Source: Streptomyces endocoffeicus (lineage in GTDB: Bacteria; Actinomycetota; Actinomycetes; Streptomycetales; Streptomycetaceae). Taken from it: a DNA stretch of 64,000 bases. Location of the stretch: the NCBI RefSeq assembly GCF_016741935.1, contig NZ_JAERRG010000004.1:62001-126000 (forward strand). Direction: 5' to 3'. The stretch's first letter is position 1. Each line of letters begins with the position of its first letter. Positions 33,801-41,078 of this stretch are shown here, one piece after another. The position numbers were made by a program, and so were the translations under genes. Under the pieces are notes generated by a model. It saw nothing but the letters and a program-made list of their open reading frames with translations. It searched no databases and was not told the DNA's origin.

Positions 33801-35338
33801 CCGCCGAGGCGGTCGGCGGCGGCCATAAGGGCGCCCGTACCGTCCTTACGGCGCAAGCCGAGGGCGAGGGCGTCATGCCGGGCGGAGGTCGCGGCGCGCT
33901 CGCGTTCGGCGGCCGTCGCCGCCTCGCGGGCCGCGCTCAGCGCGGCCTCCGCCTCGGCGAGCTCGCGCTTCGCGGCCTCGTGGCGCTCCGCCAATTCCGC
34001 GTCATCCGCGTCGAGTCCGTCGACCTCCGCCTTGAGCTGCTCGTACTCCTCCTGTGCGGCGACCGCTCGGGTCTGTGCCTCGTCGCGGGACGCGGCCAGC
34101 CGCTCGATCTCGGCGCGGGCCGAACCGGCCCGGCCGCGGGCGGCGTTCACCTGGCCCTGGAGCCGGGCGAGCCCTTCGCGGCGGTCGGCGATGGCGCGGG
34201 CCACGTCCTTGAGCCGGCGCTCCTCCTCGGCCAGGCTCCGCTCGAGCTCGGCCCGGTGCTCCACGGTGTCGTCCAGCGCCCGGCTCGCCGCCTCCAGGGC
34301 GGCCTCCAGCTCGGCCTCCTGCTCCCGGATGCGGGCCGCCTCGCGCTCCATGTCCTCGGGGTCGCGGCCGCGCCGCTCCTCTCCGGGGGCGGAGGTGGCG
34401 CTCTTGACCCGGGCGTCCGCCAGGCTGATCGTGCCGCGCACCCGCTCGGCGAGCTGCGAGAGCTCGTACCAGGTCTGCTGGGCGTCCCGGAGCCGGGGCG
34501 CGAGCCGCCGCACCTGCTCCTCCAGCGCCGCCTCGCGCTGCTGCGCGGTGCGCAGCTCGGTCTCGGCGGCCTCCTTGCGCCGCTTGAGCTCGGCCTCGTC
34601 GGCGACCTCGGCGCGCAGCGCCTCGCGCAGGATCACCAGGTCGTCGGCGAGCAGCCGCAGCCGGGCGTCGCGCAGATCGGCCTGGATGACGGCGGCCCGC
34701 CGGGCCACCGCGGCCTGCCGGCCGAGCGGCTTGAGCTGGCGGCGCAGCTCGTCGGTGAGGTCCTGGACGCGGGCGAGGTTGGCCTGCATCGCGTCCAGCT
34801 TCCGCAGCGCCTTCTCCTTGCGCTTGCGGTGCTTGAGGACGCCCGCGGCCTCCTCGATGAAGGCGCGGCGGCCGGTCGGGTCGGCGTGCAGCACCCCGTC
34901 GAGCTGGCCCTGCCCGACGATGACGTGCATCTCACGGCCGATGCCGGAGTCGGAGAGCAGTTCCTGGATGTCCAGCAGTCGGCAGGTGTCCCCGTTGAGC
35001 TGGTATTCGCTGCCGCCGTTGCGGAACATGATGCGCGTGATGGTGACTTCGGCGTAGTCGATGGGCAGCGCGCCATCGGCGTTGTCGATGGTGAGCGAGA
35101 CCTCGGCGCGGCCGAGCGGGGGACGGCCGGTGGTCCCGGCGAAGATGACGTCCTCCATCTTGCCGCCGCGCAGGGATTTGGCACCCTGTTCGCCCATGAC
35201 CCAGGAAAGGGCGTCCACGACATTGGACTTGCCCGAGCCATTGGGGCCGACGACGCAGGTGATGCCCGGTTCGAACCGGAGCGTCGTGGCGGAGGCGAAG
35301 GATTTGAACCCTCGCAGGGTCAGGCTCTTGAGATGCAC
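30809..35338 (-). CDS. smc: Chromosome segregation protein SMC with expanded hinge
   Basis: 1509 residues, against about 1190 for usual actinobacterial SMC. The head is intact: Walker A GPNGSGKSN (31-39), Q-loop, ABC signature LSLLSGGERSLTAVALL and Walker B FYVMDEVEAALDD near the C-terminus, with long coiled coils between. The hinge is split: its first half (LGGLLGPAAELLTVTPGFEV...AIRLLRADDAGRAALLL) ends near residue 570 and its second half (RVADLVAGPVALLPAVRRLL...GDLLGAHFAQGGSAGAP) starts near 908. The ~338 residues between are Ala/Pro/Gly-rich repeats. The GTG start (HLKSLTLRGFKSFAS) is set by homology. SMC-ScpAB condenses and segregates the chromosome during sporulation. Confidence 0.95.
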   Translation of the reverse strand: MHLKSLTLRGFKSFASATTLRFEPGITCVVGPNGSGKSNVVDALSWVMGEQGAKSLRGGKMEDVIFAGTTGRPPLGRAEVSLTIDNADGALPIDYAEVTITRIMFRNGGSEYQLNGDTCRLLDIQELLSDSGIGREMHVIVGQGQLDGVLHADPTGRRAFIEEAAGVLKHRKRKEKALRKLDAMQANLARVQDLTDELRRQLKPLGRQAAVARRAAVIQADLRDARLRLLADDLVILREALRAEVADEAELKRRKEAAETELRTAQQREAALEEQVRRLAPRLRDAQQTWYELSQLAERVRGTISLADARVKSATSAPGEERRGRDPEDMEREAARIREQEAELEAALEAASRALDDTVEHRAELERSLAEEERRLKDVARAIADRREGLARLQGQVNAARGRAGSARAEIERLAASRDEAQTRAVAAQEEYEQLKAEVDGLDADDAELAERHEAAKRELAEAEAALSAAREAATAAERERAATSARHDALALGLRRKDGTGALMAAADRLGGLLGPAAELLTVTPGFEVPVATALGAAADAIAVSGPHAAAEAIRLLRADDAGRAALLLTTPDADGEEPSSANLAEPSSAVLAEPSSTALAESPSAASDPGSSGAPAPGGAHVPGTRAEGAAPSGPGQGAVPRSAATPAASGAFVPPFEPGAAPDADAETPTAGAGFPAAAPTPEGSPETADGAAAVPGTRSPDGPVTGSSGSDEGSWPGGAPEPGGPGAPQAAADGAGVSPDVAGGAAAVPGTRVPGADPGRRDDPTAVPGSPAAAPDGWVGDSTETADSAAAVPGTRVPGADSARRDDTDAARRGDTGAASASAGPGADRPVVPGTRPEASGDEGSDVRTASDGAPSASAPGAAVVAAAGSSMSGVSARVPQPAGGEAAVPGTAPGDERSGKAAVEVLPRVADLVAGPVALLPAVRRLLDGMVVVESLEEAEELLTRRPELTAVTAEGDLLGAHFAQGGSAGAPTLLEVQASVDEAAAELERLAVRCEQLAGAQRAAQERRAECLALVEELAGRRSAADREKSRVAQSLGRLAGQARGAAGEAERSTAAVARAEEALERATGEAEELAERLAVAEEEPGEEEPDTSVRDRLAADGANARQTEMEARLQVRTHEERVKGLAGRADALDRGARAEREARARAEERRARLRHEAEVASAVASGARQLLAHVEVSLVRAGQERDAAERAKAERERELDAARGQGRDLKSELDKLTDSVHRGEVLGAEKRMRIEQLETKALEELGVEPAGLIAEYGPDQLVPPSPPAEGEVLPEDPEHPRNQPVRYVRAQQEKRLKAAERAYQQLGKVNPLALEEFAALEERHQFLSEQLEDLKKTRADLLQVVKEVDERVEQVFTEAYRDTAREFEGVFSRLFPGGEGRLVLTDPENMLTTGVDVEARPPGKKVKRLSLLSGGERSLTAVALLVSIFKARPSPFYVMDEVEAALDDTNLQRLIRIMQELQEASQLIVITHQKRTMEVADALYGVSMQGDGVSKVISQRLR
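32617..33630 (-). repeat. ~1-kb repetitive insertion in the SMC hinge coding region
   Basis: Encodes ~338 low-complexity residues in frame. VPGTR or close variants occur at least seven times (AAVPGTRVPGAD twice, HVPGTRAEG, AVPGTRSPDG, VVPGTRPEA), in imperfect repeats of roughly 150-200 bp that share PETADGAAAVPGTR or TETADSAAAVPGTR. A second array near its start reads AEPSSANLAEPSSAVLAEPSS, from a 24-27-bp DNA unit. Confidence 0.88.
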
Positions 35339-35505
35339 GCCTTTGGACTCTACCCGCCGCACTTCCTCCGGCACCGTCCCGTGACGGTGGCGCGGCGCAC
35401 CCGTCCCGGCTATTTCTCCGTTTCAGCAATGATCGGTTTCACCGCTGGAAGAGAGGGGCACATCAGTCGGTAAGGGTGGCTCGGAAGCACACTGGGGATA
35501 CGACG

Positions 35506-35527
35506 AAGGGACGCCGAAGCGTCCCTT
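35506..35527. terminator. Hairpin between the 35578 gene and smc
   Basis: AAGGGACGC-CGAA-GCGTCCCTT, a 9-bp stem with a tetraloop, 51 bp after the upstream gene's stop. No T-tract; likely terminator or processing hairpin. The rest of the 239-bp gap shows no gene and must hold the smc promoter. Confidence 0.6.
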
Positions 35528-35577
35528 GAAGATTCTCAAGCGGCTGACGATGCAGCCCGACCGGCCCTGGGGCTGGG

Positions 35578-35784
35578 TCAGGCGAGCGCAGGCTCCGCCT
35601 GGGATACGTCGAAGCTTTCGAGCAGCGAGTCGCCGTGACGAGCGGCGGCGGACAGCGCGTCGTTCTCGGCCTGAATCCGGACGATCTCGGATTCAAGGTC
35701 CTGGACGCGCTGCTGAAGCCGTCGCATCTCGGCGAGGACTCGGGGGTCGGAACCGCCGACGTAACCGAGAAGCGCCTTTGCCAT
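35578..35784 (-). CDS. Small conserved coiled-coil protein
   Basis: 68 residues, MAKALLGYVGGSDPRVLAEM followed by a heptad-like helix (RRLQQRVQDLESEIVRIQAEND). The opening AKALLGYVGG is conserved in actinobacterial small proteins of unknown function, here placed upstream of smc. The ATG has GGAGG about ten bases upstream. The open frame extends upstream, but only this part looks conserved. No membrane or signal segment. Confidence 0.8.
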   Translation of the reverse strand: MAKALLGYVGGSDPRVLAEMRRLQQRVQDLESEIVRIQAENDALSAAARHGDSLLESFDVSQAEPALA

Positions 35785-36155
35785 GATGGATGGTCCTCCA
35801 CACTGAGTGACCGACCGAAGCGGTGTGGGTCGTGAGGGAATTTGCACCCGCGCTGCCTGCCGAATTACTACCGTGCTGCGCGGCAAACAGTTAAGGTGCG
35901 CGGGGCTTCCAGCGTCTCACCAATTGGTTTGAGGGTCAACACGATCACACGCCGACGGGCCCGCAGGGGCCGAGAGCACACTGGCGGCGGACGCTCCCGC
36001 CCCTCTCCAGATGACCCATCGCGGTCGGGGATCTTTCGTGACTCCGCAGCCTTCCACGGCGCGGCCCCGTTGGCAACCATCAGCCGATTTCTGCTCACCG
36101 TGCGCAGGGAAGGCGTGGTCAGAGGGGGGCCGCGGAGGGTGCTCCGGTGAGTTGA
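35785..36155. other. 371-bp intergenic region, no gene supported
   Basis: Short frames occur on both strands but none has a ribosome-binding site, family resemblance or convincing codon use. An 8-bp palindrome CCAATTGG lies near 35919. No tRNA or known ncRNA could be folded by eye. It must contain the promoter of the 35578 gene and the acyP 3' region. Confidence 0.5.
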
Positions 36156-36437
36156 TCAACGGATCTCGAAGGCGTCGTAGCCGCCGCGCGGTGTGTCCCA
36201 GATCTCGGTGATTCCCTCGACTTTCCCGGGCGTGTCGCCATCCCGGAGCCATTCGAGCAGCTGTTCGCATTCCGCACGCGGGCCCTCCGCCACCACCTGC
36301 ACCCGCCCGTCGGCGAGGTTGGACGCAAAGCCGACGAGGCCCCCGATGCGCAACGCGTTGGCCCGGGTGTACCAGCGGAAGCCGACGCCCTGGACCCGGC
36401 CGCGGACCCACACGGTGAGGCGGACTCTTTCGTTCAT
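36156..36437 (-). CDS. acyP: Acylphosphatase
   Basis: 93 residues, full length. [18 protein letters not shown] contains the phosphate-binding loop with catalytic R21, and [17 protein letters not shown] holds N40. It hydrolyses carboxyl phosphates such as acetyl or carbamoyl phosphate. Divergent from the CAP-domain gene. Confidence 0.95.
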   Translation of the reverse strand: MNERVRLTVWVRGRVQGVGFRWYTRANALRIGGLVGFASNLADGRVQVVAEGPRAECEQLLEWLRDGDTPGKVEGITEIWDTPRGGYDAFEIR

Positions 36438-36546
36438 ATGCGCACGCTAACCCCCCGTCCGAGCAGCCGCTAAACCATCGAATTGCCCAGTGGGCAGGCG
36501 CGTTGGGGCCCGAATGGCGTACAGTCCCGGCTCAACAGGACTCACC

Positions 36547-36586
36547 CACACGAGTGATACATGGCTCGCGCACACGAGTGACACAT
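36547..36586. promoter_or_regulatory. Two 16-bp direct repeats upstream of the CAP-domain gene
   Basis: CACACGAGTGATACAT (36547) and CACACGAGTGACACAT (36571) differ at one base and are spaced exactly 24 bp start to start, 43 bp before the start codon. The arrangement suggests a regulator binding two sites on nearly the same helix face. Confidence 0.5.
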
Positions 36587-36628
36587 TTCGAGCGACTTTT
36601 GACGCCGAGCACACAAGGAAGGCAGGAG

Positions 36629-37576
36629 ATGGGCCGCCATCGACGATCTGCCCCCGGTACCCCGGCGCAGGTGGCCGCCGCAGGCCGCCACCGGGGACCG
36701 CACCGGAGCCCCCTCGCTCCGGTCCGGACCGGACTGTTGGGCGTGTCCGCCGCTGTCGCGGTCGGCGCCGTGGCGATGGCCTCCGGACTCGGTCCGAACG
36801 GCTACGAACTGGGCGGGGGCAATGACTCCGCCGGACAGGTCCAGGCGGGCGGTGGTCCCTCGGACACCGGCCTGGAGACACAGGGCTCGCAGTCCGCGGC
36901 CCCCACCGATCGCAGCACGGTGCCGCCCAGCCGTGGTGACGACCGGCCTCACGCACCCTCCACAACTCCCTCCAAGACCCCCTCCACGCCCTCTCAGACG
37001 CCCTCCACCACCCCGCCGGAGCAGCCGGCGCCCTCCCAGCCCGCCGGGAACGACCGGCCCGGCGGAAACGGCAAGGGCAAGGGAAGCGACAACAGCAACG
37101 GCAAGGGCGGCGCGAACGGCGGCGGGCACGGCAAGCCGTCACAGAAGCCTTCGACGGAGCCGACCGCGCCCGAACCCCCGGCGGAGTCGGCCGGCCCCGA
37201 GACCGCCTCGGAGGCCGAAGTCCTCACCCTCGTCAACAAAGAGCGCAAGAAGGTCGGCTGCGACCCCGTGACGGCCGACTCCAAACTCGCCCAGCTGGCC
37301 GAGGACTTCAGCGAGGACATGTCCCTGCGCCAGTTCTTCGACCACATCAACCCGGACGGCGACAGCCCCTGGGAGCGCGCCGAGGGCGCGGGCATCCTGG
37401 ACCTGGGCGGGGAGAACATCGCCCGCGGCCAGTCGGACGCACAGTCCGTGATGGACTCCTGGATGAACAGCTCCGGTCACCGCGCCAACATCCTCAACTG
37501 CTCGTTCAAGCGACTGGGCGTCGGTGCGCACTTCGGCGACGGCGGCCCCTGGTGGACCCAGGACTTCGGCTACTGA
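36629..37576 (+). CDS. Secreted CAP-domain (SCP/PR-1) protein
   Basis: 315 residues. A basic N-terminus and hydrophobic segment (TGLLGVSAAVAVGAVAMASG, about residues 36-55) give a signal peptide or anchor. A Pro/Ser/Thr/Gly/Asn-rich linker of about 130 residues leads to a C-terminal CAP domain of ~125 residues: VLTLVNKERKKVGCDPVT, FFDHINPDGDSPWERAEGAG, GGENIARGQ, MDSWMNSSGHRANILNCSF and LGVGAHFGDGGPWWTQDFG. Two cysteines probably pair. Function of bacterial CAP proteins is uncertain. The ATG after GGAAGGCAGGAG is chosen; the frame is open upstream across the direct repeats. Confidence 0.87.
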   Translation: MGRHRRSAPGTPAQVAAAGRHRGPHRSPLAPVRTGLLGVSAAVAVGAVAMASGLGPNGYELGGGNDSAGQVQAGGGPSDTGLETQGSQSAAPTDRSTVPPSRGDDRPHAPSTTPSKTPSTPSQTPSTTPPEQPAPSQPAGNDRPGGNGKGKGSDNSNGKGGANGGGHGKPSQKPSTEPTAPEPPAESAGPETASEAEVLTLVNKERKKVGCDPVTADSKLAQLAEDFSEDMSLRQFFDHINPDGDSPWERAEGAGILDLGGENIARGQSDAQSVMDSWMNSSGHRANILNCSFKRLGVGAHFGDGGPWWTQDFGY

Positions 37577-37620
37577 GCCGCTGAGCGGAAGCCCCGTACG
37601 GGGCTCCGCATCCGGCCATG

Positions 37621-37662
37621 TGTGAAAGCCCGGGGCGTACGAAAGCGCCCCGGGCTTTCACA
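37621..37662. terminator. Strong terminator after the CAP-domain gene
   Basis: Perfect 17-bp stem (TGTGAAAGCCCGGGGCG and complement) with an 8-base loop. A smaller palindrome GCCCCGTACGGGGC (37591-37604) precedes it. Confidence 0.9.
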
Positions 37663-37738
37663 TGCCCCTACGAGCAGCACACTCACCAGCCGAAAGCGCG
37701 ACCCTGGAGTCAGCGCTGAGTGCGCGTATGGTGTGGGT

Positions 37739-38215
37739 ATGGACAGTGAACGCACTGGCGGGGCGTCCACCACGGTGGACGCGGAGAACCTGGCCTTCGA
37801 CGTGTTCGCCCGCGCCTGCCCCTCACGCGGCACGCTGGAGCATGTCACCGGCAAATGGGGCGGCCTCATCCTGGGCGCGCTCCACGACAGCACCTTCCGC
37901 TTCAACGAGCTGCGGCGGCGGGTCGACGGCGTCAGCGAGAAGATGCTGTCCCAGACGCTGCACGCGCTGGAGCGCGACGGTCTGGTGCACCGAGAGGCGC
38001 AGCCGACCAACCCGCCCCGGGTGGACTACCGGCTGACCCCGCTGGGCAGCGCGGTCGCCGAGCGGCTGCTGGCCCTGATCCATCTGGTCGAGGACCGGAT
38101 GCCCGAGGTGCTCACGGCCCAGGAGCGCTACGACACCACGCGCGTCGGGAGCGGCGAGGCGGCGGCCGCGCGGGACGCCGGACGGCCCGTGGTGGCCGGG
38201 CGCGGCGGGCGCTGA
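37739..38215 (+). CDS. HxlR-family transcriptional regulator
   Basis: 158 residues. The winged helix-turn-helix is at residues ~25-110: [60 protein letters not shown] and [16 protein letters not shown]. HxlR proteins act as dimeric repressors or activators of adjacent or redox-linked genes; none is evident here. The ATG has no ribosome-binding site, so it may be leaderless. Its last 88 bp overlap the 3' end of mutM on the other strand. Confidence 0.85.
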   Translation: MDSERTGGASTTVDAENLAFDVFARACPSRGTLEHVTGKWGGLILGALHDSTFRFNELRRRVDGVSEKMLSQTLHALERDGLVHREAQPTNPPRVDYRLTPLGSAVAERLLALIHLVEDRMPEVLTAQERYDTTRVGSGEAAAARDAGRPVVAGRGGR

Positions 38216-39063
38216 CAGCGCGGGCAGAAGTAGCTGGAGCGGTTCATCCACGGGCGGCGGCGCATCGCGGTGCCGCAGCGGCGGCAGGGCTCGTCCTCCC
38301 GGCCGTAGGCGTCCAGGGAGCGCTCGAAATACCCCGACTCGCCGTTCACGTTCACATAGAGGCTGTCGAAGCTGGTGCCGCCGACGGCCAGCGCGGCGGT
38401 CATCACCTCGCGCACATGGTCGAGGAGTTCGGCGGCGCGCGGCCGGGTGAGGGTGGCCGTGGGCCGGTCGTAGTGCAGCCGGGCGCGCCACAGCGCCTCG
38501 TCGGCATAGATGTTGCCGACACCGCTGATCAGCGACTGGTCCAGCAGCGCGCGCTTGATCGTGGTGCGGCGGCGGCGCAGCGCGGTGTGGAAGGCGGCCT
38601 CGTCGAAGGCGGGGTCCAGCGGGTCGCGGGCGATGTGCGCGATGACGTCCGGCAGCCCCTCCAGGTCGCCGGGGACGGTGTCGTGCAGCGAGAGCCCGCC
38701 GAAGGTGCGCTGGTCGACGAAGCGCAGCTCGGTGCCCGCGTCGTCGGCGAAGCGGACCCGGATGCGCAGATGCTTCTCGTCGGGAGCCTCGGCCGGCTGG
38801 ACCAGCAGCTGCCCGCTCATCCCGAGATGGGCCAGGACGGACTCGGCGGCCGCGTCGTCGTCGAACGGCAGCCACAGATACTTGCCGCGGCGGCGGACGG
38901 TCCCGGCGCGGCGGCCCCTGAGGCGGGCCGCGAAGTCCTCCGCGCCGCCGAGGTGGCGGCGGACCGCGCGGGGGTGCAGCACCTGGACCTCGGCGACCGT
39001 ACGGCCGCTGACCCAGCGCTCCAGTCCGCGGCGGACCACCTCGACCTCGGGCAGCTCGGGCAA
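38128..39063 (-). CDS. mutM: Formamidopyrimidine-DNA glycosylase (MutM/Fpg)
   Basis: 311 residues, about 25 longer than usual. The catalytic N-terminus is [14 protein letters not shown]; proline must follow the initiator, so the start is a TTG at 39063, with GAGGAGG six bases upstream. Helix-two-turn-helix and zinc finger ([26 protein letters not shown] region; C4) are intact. It excises 8-oxoguanine. The extra C-terminal tail ([20 protein letters not shown]) is encoded where the gene overlaps the convergent HxlR gene. Lies downstream of rnc in the rpmF-rnc-mutM order. Confidence 0.95.
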   Translation of the reverse strand: MPELPEVEVVRRGLERWVSGRTVAEVQVLHPRAVRRHLGGAEDFAARLRGRRAGTVRRRGKYLWLPFDDDAAAESVLAHLGMSGQLLVQPAEAPDEKHLRIRVRFADDAGTELRFVDQRTFGGLSLHDTVPGDLEGLPDVIAHIARDPLDPAFDEAAFHTALRRRRTTIKRALLDQSLISGVGNIYADEALWRARLHYDRPTATLTRPRAAELLDHVREVMTAALAVGGTSFDSLYVNVNGESGYFERSLDAYGREDEPCRRCGTAMRRRPWMNRSSYFCPRCQRPPRPATTGRPASRAAAASPLPTRVVS

Positions 39064-39087
39064 CGGGGGCCTCCTCAAGCCTTCGAG

Positions 39088-39147
39088 CCCTCACCGCCCC
39101 CGGGCGGAACGGCCCGGGCGGGCCGTCCGCCGCGGGGGCGGTGAGGG
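39088..39147 (-). other. 27-bp hairpin between rnc and mutM
   Basis: CCCTCACCGCCCCCG (39088-39102) pairs perfectly with 39133-39147. After a single bulge GGCGGA pairs with TCCGCC, and after another bulge CGGCCC pairs with GGGCCG over a 4-base loop. The RNA would be a long, nearly perfect duplex 43 nt after the rnc stop, suited to termination or to cleavage by RNase III itself. Confidence 0.85.
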
Positions 39148-39189
39148 GCGTTACGGACGTGATGGACGGTGCGGGTCGGGGAAGGCCGA

Positions 39190-40026
39190 TCAGCGTGCCG
39201 GGGAGGCCGTGTCGGCGGCGGCTCCGCCGTCCGCCGCCGTGCCCGCGGTTCCGGCGTCGGCCGCCTTGGCCTTCGCCTGGGCCTCGTCGGCAGCCGCGCG
39301 GATGGCGCGCCAGGCGGCCTCGGCCGCCTGCTGCTCGGCTTCCTTCTTGCTGCGGCCGGTGCCGGTGCCGTACGCGACACCACCGACGCGGGCAGCAGCC
39401 GTGAAGGTCTTCTCGTGGTCGGGACCGGTCTCGGAGACCAGGTACTCCGGAACTCCGAGGCCCTCGGTGGCGGTCAGCTCCTGGAGGCTGGTCTTCCAGT
39501 CCAGGCCGGCGCCGAGGTTCGAGGACTTCTCGATCAGCGGGTCGAAGAGCCGGTGGACCAGCTCCGCGGCGGCGTCGAGCCCCCGGTCGAGATAGACCGC
39601 GCCGATCACCGCTTCAAGAGTGTCGGCGAGGATGGAAGCCTTGTCCCTGCCACCGGTGCCCTCTTCACCCCGGCCGAGCCGGATGAAAGCACCGAGGTCG
39701 AGGCCGCGACCCACTTCCGCGAGCGCGCGCGAGTTCACCACCGCGGCCCGCAGCTTGGCCAGCTGGCCCTCGGGCAGGTCGGGGTGGATGCGGTACAGCG
39801 TGTCGGTGACCACCAGGCCGAGCACCGAATCCCCGAGGAATTCCAGCCGCTCGTTGGTGGGCAGCCCGCCGTTCTCGTACGCGAAGGAGCGATGGGTCAG
39901 CGCACGCACCAGAAGGGCGGACTCGAGCTGGTACCCGAGCCGCCCTTCCAGGATCGTGTGAGACGAGGCCGTGTCCGCCTGGGCCGCTTCACCGCGCTTG
40001 CGCGGGGGCGTGGTGGCGTCTGACAT
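39190..40026 (-). CDS. rnc: Ribonuclease III (AbsB)
   Basis: 278 residues from ATG ([13 protein letters not shown]); a GTG four codons upstream (40038) is an alternative. The catalytic domain has [18 protein letters not shown] with the acidic metal ligands and [19 protein letters not shown]. The dsRNA-binding domain is [20 protein letters not shown] through [15 protein letters not shown]. The Ala-rich C-terminal tail is long. In S. coelicolor this gene is absB, a global regulator of antibiotic genes. It lies 20 bp after rpmF. Confidence 0.96.
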   Translation of the reverse strand: MSDATTPPRKRGEAAQADTASSHTILEGRLGYQLESALLVRALTHRSFAYENGGLPTNERLEFLGDSVLGLVVTDTLYRIHPDLPEGQLAKLRAAVVNSRALAEVGRGLDLGAFIRLGRGEEGTGGRDKASILADTLEAVIGAVYLDRGLDAAAELVHRLFDPLIEKSSNLGAGLDWKTSLQELTATEGLGVPEYLVSETGPDHEKTFTAAARVGGVAYGTGTGRSKKEAEQQAAEAAWRAIRAAADEAQAKAKAADAGTAGTAADGGAAADTASPAR

Positions 40027-40045
40027 AGAGCCTGTCACCCGCCGA

Positions 40046-40219
40046 TCAGACCTCGAGGACCTGGCGGCGGTTGTAGGTGCCGCAGCTCGGGCACGCGATG
40101 TGCTGCTGCTTCGGCTCGTGGCAGCGCTCGCACGCCACCAGGTTGGGGACCGCAGCCTTCCACTGCGACCGGCGGTGGCGCGTGTTGCTGCGCGACATCT
40201 TCCGCTTCGGAACAGCCAC
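40046..40219 (-). CDS. rpmF: 50S ribosomal protein L32
   Basis: 57 residues, not longer than expected for L32: [20 protein letters not shown], then a zinc ribbon with C30, C33, C43 and C46 ([17 protein letters not shown]). The GTG start follows the DUF177 stop by two bases, the common DUF177-rpmF pairing. Zinc-binding (C+) form. Confidence 0.96.
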   Translation of the reverse strand: MAVPKRKMSRSNTRHRRSQWKAAVPNLVACERCHEPKQQHIACPSCGTYNRRQVLEV

Positions 40220-40221
40220 GG

Positions 40222-40845
40222 CTACTTCTCCTGTGAGTCATCCCCGCGCTCGCGGGGTGCGTTTTCCTTCTCGCCGTCCCTCATGGTCTCGGCGAGTCCC
40301 TGCAGTGCCGCCCAACGGATGTCGGCGGACTCGTGGTGGTGGCCGGGGTCGTCCGCGAGCCGGGCGCCGCAATCGGCGCACAGACCCGGGCAGTCGTCCC
40401 GGCACACCGGCTGCAGCGGCAGTGCGAGCACCACCGCGTCACGCAGCACGGGCTCGAGGTCGAACAGGTCGGCCTCGAGGAAGAGCATGTCCTCCTCCTC
40501 GGCGTCGTCGCCGGTATCCGCTTCGCGGCTCCGGTCGTCGGCGTCGGGGTAGGAGTACATCTCCTGGAAGTCCACTTCGAGCTCTCGCTCCAGCGACTCC
40601 AGACACCTTACGCACTCCCCCGTGAGCGGCGCACGGGCGGTGCCTGTGACAAGCACCCCTTCCATGACCGACTCCAGGCGGAGGTCCAGCTCGATCGTCG
40701 TGCCCTCCCGCACCCCGATGACCTCGATACCGAGGCCCTTGGGCGCCACCACGGAGCGGGAGACCCTTTTGAGCGCACCAGGACGACGGCCCAGCTCGCG
40801 CGTGTCGAACACGAGAGGGGCACGGTGGTCGAGGCGGGCGTTCAG
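40222..40845 (-). CDS. DUF177/YceD-family protein, apparent CTG start
   Basis: 207 residues if translation begins at CTG 40845 ([17 protein letters not shown]). The family has C-x2-C pairs: [20 protein letters not shown] and [23 protein letters not shown]. YceD-type proteins are linked to 23S rRNA processing and always pair with rpmF. No ATG, GTG or TTG is available in frame upstream near the conserved N-terminus; AGGAAG lies just before the CTG. The next GTG (40812) would remove conserved residues and has no ribosome-binding site. Recalled homologs start one to two codons upstream, where this genome has GAA. Confidence 0.85.
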   Translation of the reverse strand: MNARLDHRAPLVFDTRELGRRPGALKRVSRSVVAPKGLGIEVIGVREGTTIELDLRLESVMEGVLVTGTARAPLTGECVRCLESLERELEVDFQEMYSYPDADDRSREADTGDDAEEEDMLFLEADLFDLEPVLRDAVVLALPLQPVCRDDCPGLCADCGARLADDPGHHHESADIRWAALQGLAETMRDGEKENAPRERGDDSQEK

Positions 40846-40988
40846 GGCTTCCTGCTTTCTACGCTGCGGCGGGCCACCCGATCCACTACGAAACGGGCAG
40901 CCGAGATCGCGGACGTACGCGCGACCGAAGAGCCAGGATACTGGACGGGCCGCCGTAGACCCAATCCGCCCGGTGGGGAAGGGACTCT

Positions 40989-41040
40989 CGCGCCCGAAGG
41001 GGCGCGGGGAACTGCGCGACCAGCCACGACGGCGCCGCAG
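40989..41040. repeat. Streptomyces dispersed intergenic repeat (GGGGCGCGGGGAACTGCGCG type)
   Basis: A CGCGCCC-GAAG-GGGCGCG hairpin is followed by GGGAACTGCGCGACCAGCCA. From memory this sequence recurs many times between genes in Streptomyces chromosomes. It lies in the 233-bp gap between the DivIVA-like and DUF177 genes. Confidence 0.65.
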
Positions 41041-41078
41041 TCGGCCGACGACGCATCGCGGCACTTCCCGCAGAGCGC

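Noticed and set aside
31389..35057. A 1222-codon open frame antisense to smc
   Set aside because: High GC leaves the antisense frames open; the translation is Ser/Ala/Arg-rich without any domain, and smc on the other strand is certain.
35281..35345. Sequence resembling a tRNA T-arm (GGATTTGAACCCTCGC)
   Set aside because: It codes for the conserved SMC N-terminus and no cloverleaf can be completed around it.
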